Shown: one piece after another, positions 62,306 through 64,000 of the stretch
How positions within the stretch are numbered: position 1 is the stretch's first letter
Layout: each line of letters opens with the position of its first letter
NCBI GenBank assembly: GCA_949358305.1
Contig: OX442314.1
Span: 45,082,581-45,146,580, forward strand
Reading direction: 5' to 3'
DNA length: 64,000 bases
DNA from: Strigamia acuminata
Taxonomy: Eukaryota > Arthropoda > Chilopoda > Geophilomorpha > Linotaeniidae
Notes under the pieces: model-generated
What the model was told of the DNA's origin: nothing
Database searches by the model: none
What the model saw: only the letters and a program-made list of their open reading frames with translations
Position numbers and translations under genes: made by a program

Positions 62306-64000
62306 ATGAGGCCGCCAAAATATCTCCACACACATCACACCAATCTCAGATTTAAAAACGGTAAATATTAAATTTAAAAAATAATCAAATATAATGAATT
62401 GTTATTTTATTTCTGCAGGGATCATTTCTAAGCACAAACATACCCAATTGAGAAGTTTAAGCAGTAAAATACCAAACTTAAACTCCGGTAAAGGTTTCGC
62501 ATACAATTTCCTATGGATTCTACTCATCTCTTTGAGCGCTCTCATTTGTTCCTACCAAACTTACGACCGATTCAGCTTCTTTTTATCCCGACCCATCGAT
62601 ATGAAGATCAGCTTAATACGAAATTATTCTGTCAAATTCCCATCAATAACATTGTGTCCTGCACGCAACAGCTTTATTCCTTTGGTTGACTTGAGAACCC
62701 AAAAAGCAAAAGAAAAAAAATGGAATAATTTTTGCGAAGTGCATCCTACTGCTTTGCTGGACCGTCTTGATGTTTCTACCTTATGGGATCTCATGTCCAT
62801 CAATGGAACATTGAACAAAGTCATTGAAGTTTCTGTAAGAAAATCACAGCAAAGAAGAGAATTAAAAAATAAAAAAAAAATTTTTTTTTTCTGTTTTAGA
62901 GTTCCAAAACTTCAAAAACAGAAAAAGGAGAAAACAATTTGGACATCAAGACTGACACGAAAACTGTGCTTGGCAGATGTAACACATATTCCTTGAGTAA
63001 GTTCAAATTATTTTATTCTTTTTTACTGTAATTATTTTGTGTTTGCAATTATACTCTTTAGAAAATCTTGTTCGCTTTCAAAAAGATGACTTTGCATTAA
63101 TTTTCACATTCTTCAAAGATTTGCCACTTTGTAGCCAAACGTGCATCGGAATGGTAGAAATAATTAATTAAATCCATTTACAGCCTAACATTATAATAAT
63201 CTTTCATAACAGTACATGTTGCACAACACTGAAGATATTCTGACCTACAAAGCAGCGAGTGAATGCAAACATCAGAAACTGAACAAAAAAGTCACCTACG
63301 GATTATCTGCTTTAAGAGTTAGTTTCGCAAGTATTTTTTAATCCAAATTATTATCATCAATATCCAAAATATCCAATATATCCCAACATATCATGCTTAT
63401 TCAGTTTAAATCCAAAAACTATTTGTTTACTCCTGCTTAGCAACTAGGAACAATATGGGAAAATCATGCAAATATCTCGTTCTAGTTCAAAATATTGAAC
63501 CATACCGAAGACCCATGTGACACAACTCAAACTGTGAACGAGTGCGAGAAAAACTGCTTCGAAAAGAGTCTGAAAAAATTGAGCAAATGCAGGTAAGAAA
63601 AGCCGAAACGCTTACGTTGACATGTAATATATCGATTAAATTCAATAGATTTCCATTGACATCTCTTTCGAAAAGCCCATTGTGCACGAATGAAAAGGAT
63701 TCGTTTGAAGCTTACAACCAAATGAATGATTTGGCTATTTCTTTTAATTGGACACAATGTAATTGTCCTAAAATATGTGATGAGGTTTTGTACACTGACC
63801 ACTTGAAAATGACTGAGCAATCCAACGAATCGAGCTTATCCATATACTTTGACGACAATGTAATCGAAGAAATTGAAGAGTATTACAGTTACACTTTTGT
63901 ATCTTTCATATGCGATTTTGGGGGGAATTTGGGTCTCTTTCTCGGATTGAGCATCCCTGCCATATTTCAACTCGGCGGATCAATAATTGATTACGCTTTC
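62306..64000 (+). CDS. ppk: Pickpocket-family DEG/ENaC sodium channel subunit (3' incomplete)
   Basis: Seven exons with fitting phases: 62306-62360, 62419-62834, 62900-62996, 63062-63153, 63213-63317, 63486-63592, 63649 to beyond 64000. DEG/ENaC channels are trimeric amiloride-sensitive cation channels of the plasma membrane. Features: short cytosolic N-terminus, TM1 (FLWILLISLSALICSYQTYD), the signature FPSITLCP just after it, a Cys-rich extracellular region (LCSQTCIGM, PCDTTQTVNECEKNC, TQCNCPKICDEVLYT) and TM2 beginning SFICDFGGNLGLFLGLSIPA with the G-x-S selectivity motif (GLS). The extracellular domain is shorter than usual (total about 385 residues so far), placing it among short insect ppk proteins. 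Pickpocket genes often occur in clusters; a decayed exon of a sister copy lies 2.2 kb upstream. Exact orthologue not assigned. Confidence 0.92.

Overview
The window is nuclear DNA from an arthropod, most likely a hexapod. It is AT-rich, genes have short GT-AG introns, and I recognise a Dscam first-Ig exon at the left edge, a complete eIF3b gene, C2H2 and THAP zinc-finger proteins and a pickpocket (DEG/ENaC) gene at the right edge. I cannot name the species.

Layout. 0-8 kb: Dscam-type exon (-), a field of short hairpin repeats, a foldback MITE, then eIF3b (-, 12 exons, all splice phases close) with a hAT-type MITE and simple arrays in its introns. 8-12.6 kb: three related genes joining a small-heat-shock-like (alpha-crystallin) domain to Cys-rich segments, the architecture of mammalian sperm ODF1; two are tandem (-) and one is divergent (+) with CCPPPP repeats. 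12.9-21 kb: a run of single-exon genes: BTB-BACK-Kelch (-), a tail-anchored small protein, a C-terminal zinc-ribbon protein, a freestanding Prp8 RNase H-like domain lacking its beta-hairpin, and an eight-finger C2H2 protein; a Helitron-like minisatellite element lies beside the Kelch gene.

21.4-34.3 kb: an intact, apparently very young 12,864-bp Gypsy-type LTR retrotransposon. It has 819-bp LTRs that look identical, a 4-bp target duplication, a tRNA-Pro primer site, gag with one in-frame UGA, a textbook -1 frameshift signal (AAAAAAC plus stem-loop), pol (PR-RT-RH-IN, GPY module), and a third, non-envelope-like ORF that appears to be made from a spliced RNA (40-codon first exon, 544-bp intron, 934-codon second exon).

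34.4-52.6 kb: repeat-dominated: a dispersed repeat carrying a membrane-protein ORF (second, inverted copy at 60.8-61.9 kb), TIR elements with TA duplications (38.9, 47.2, 51.8 kb; the first has a TTAA element nested inside), LTR fragments, a chain of more than twenty consecutive small hairpins at 42.8-44.1 kb, and a second tRNA-Pro-primed LTR element (-) whose interior is lost in a 200-N assembly gap. 51-64 kb: a hypothetical ORF with a MITE against its start codon, a single-exon SRPK-like kinase, a decayed P-element/THAP9-type transposase, a BTB-BACK gene, the inverted TM-ORF repeat, a decayed pickpocket exon and the pickpocket gene (7 exons resolved, 3' end beyond the window).

The items I consider least likely to be described already are the spliced third ORF and recoding signals of the retrotransposon, the hairpin chains, the Prp8-domain orphan gene, the ODF1-like cluster, and the repeat family with the conserved membrane ORF.
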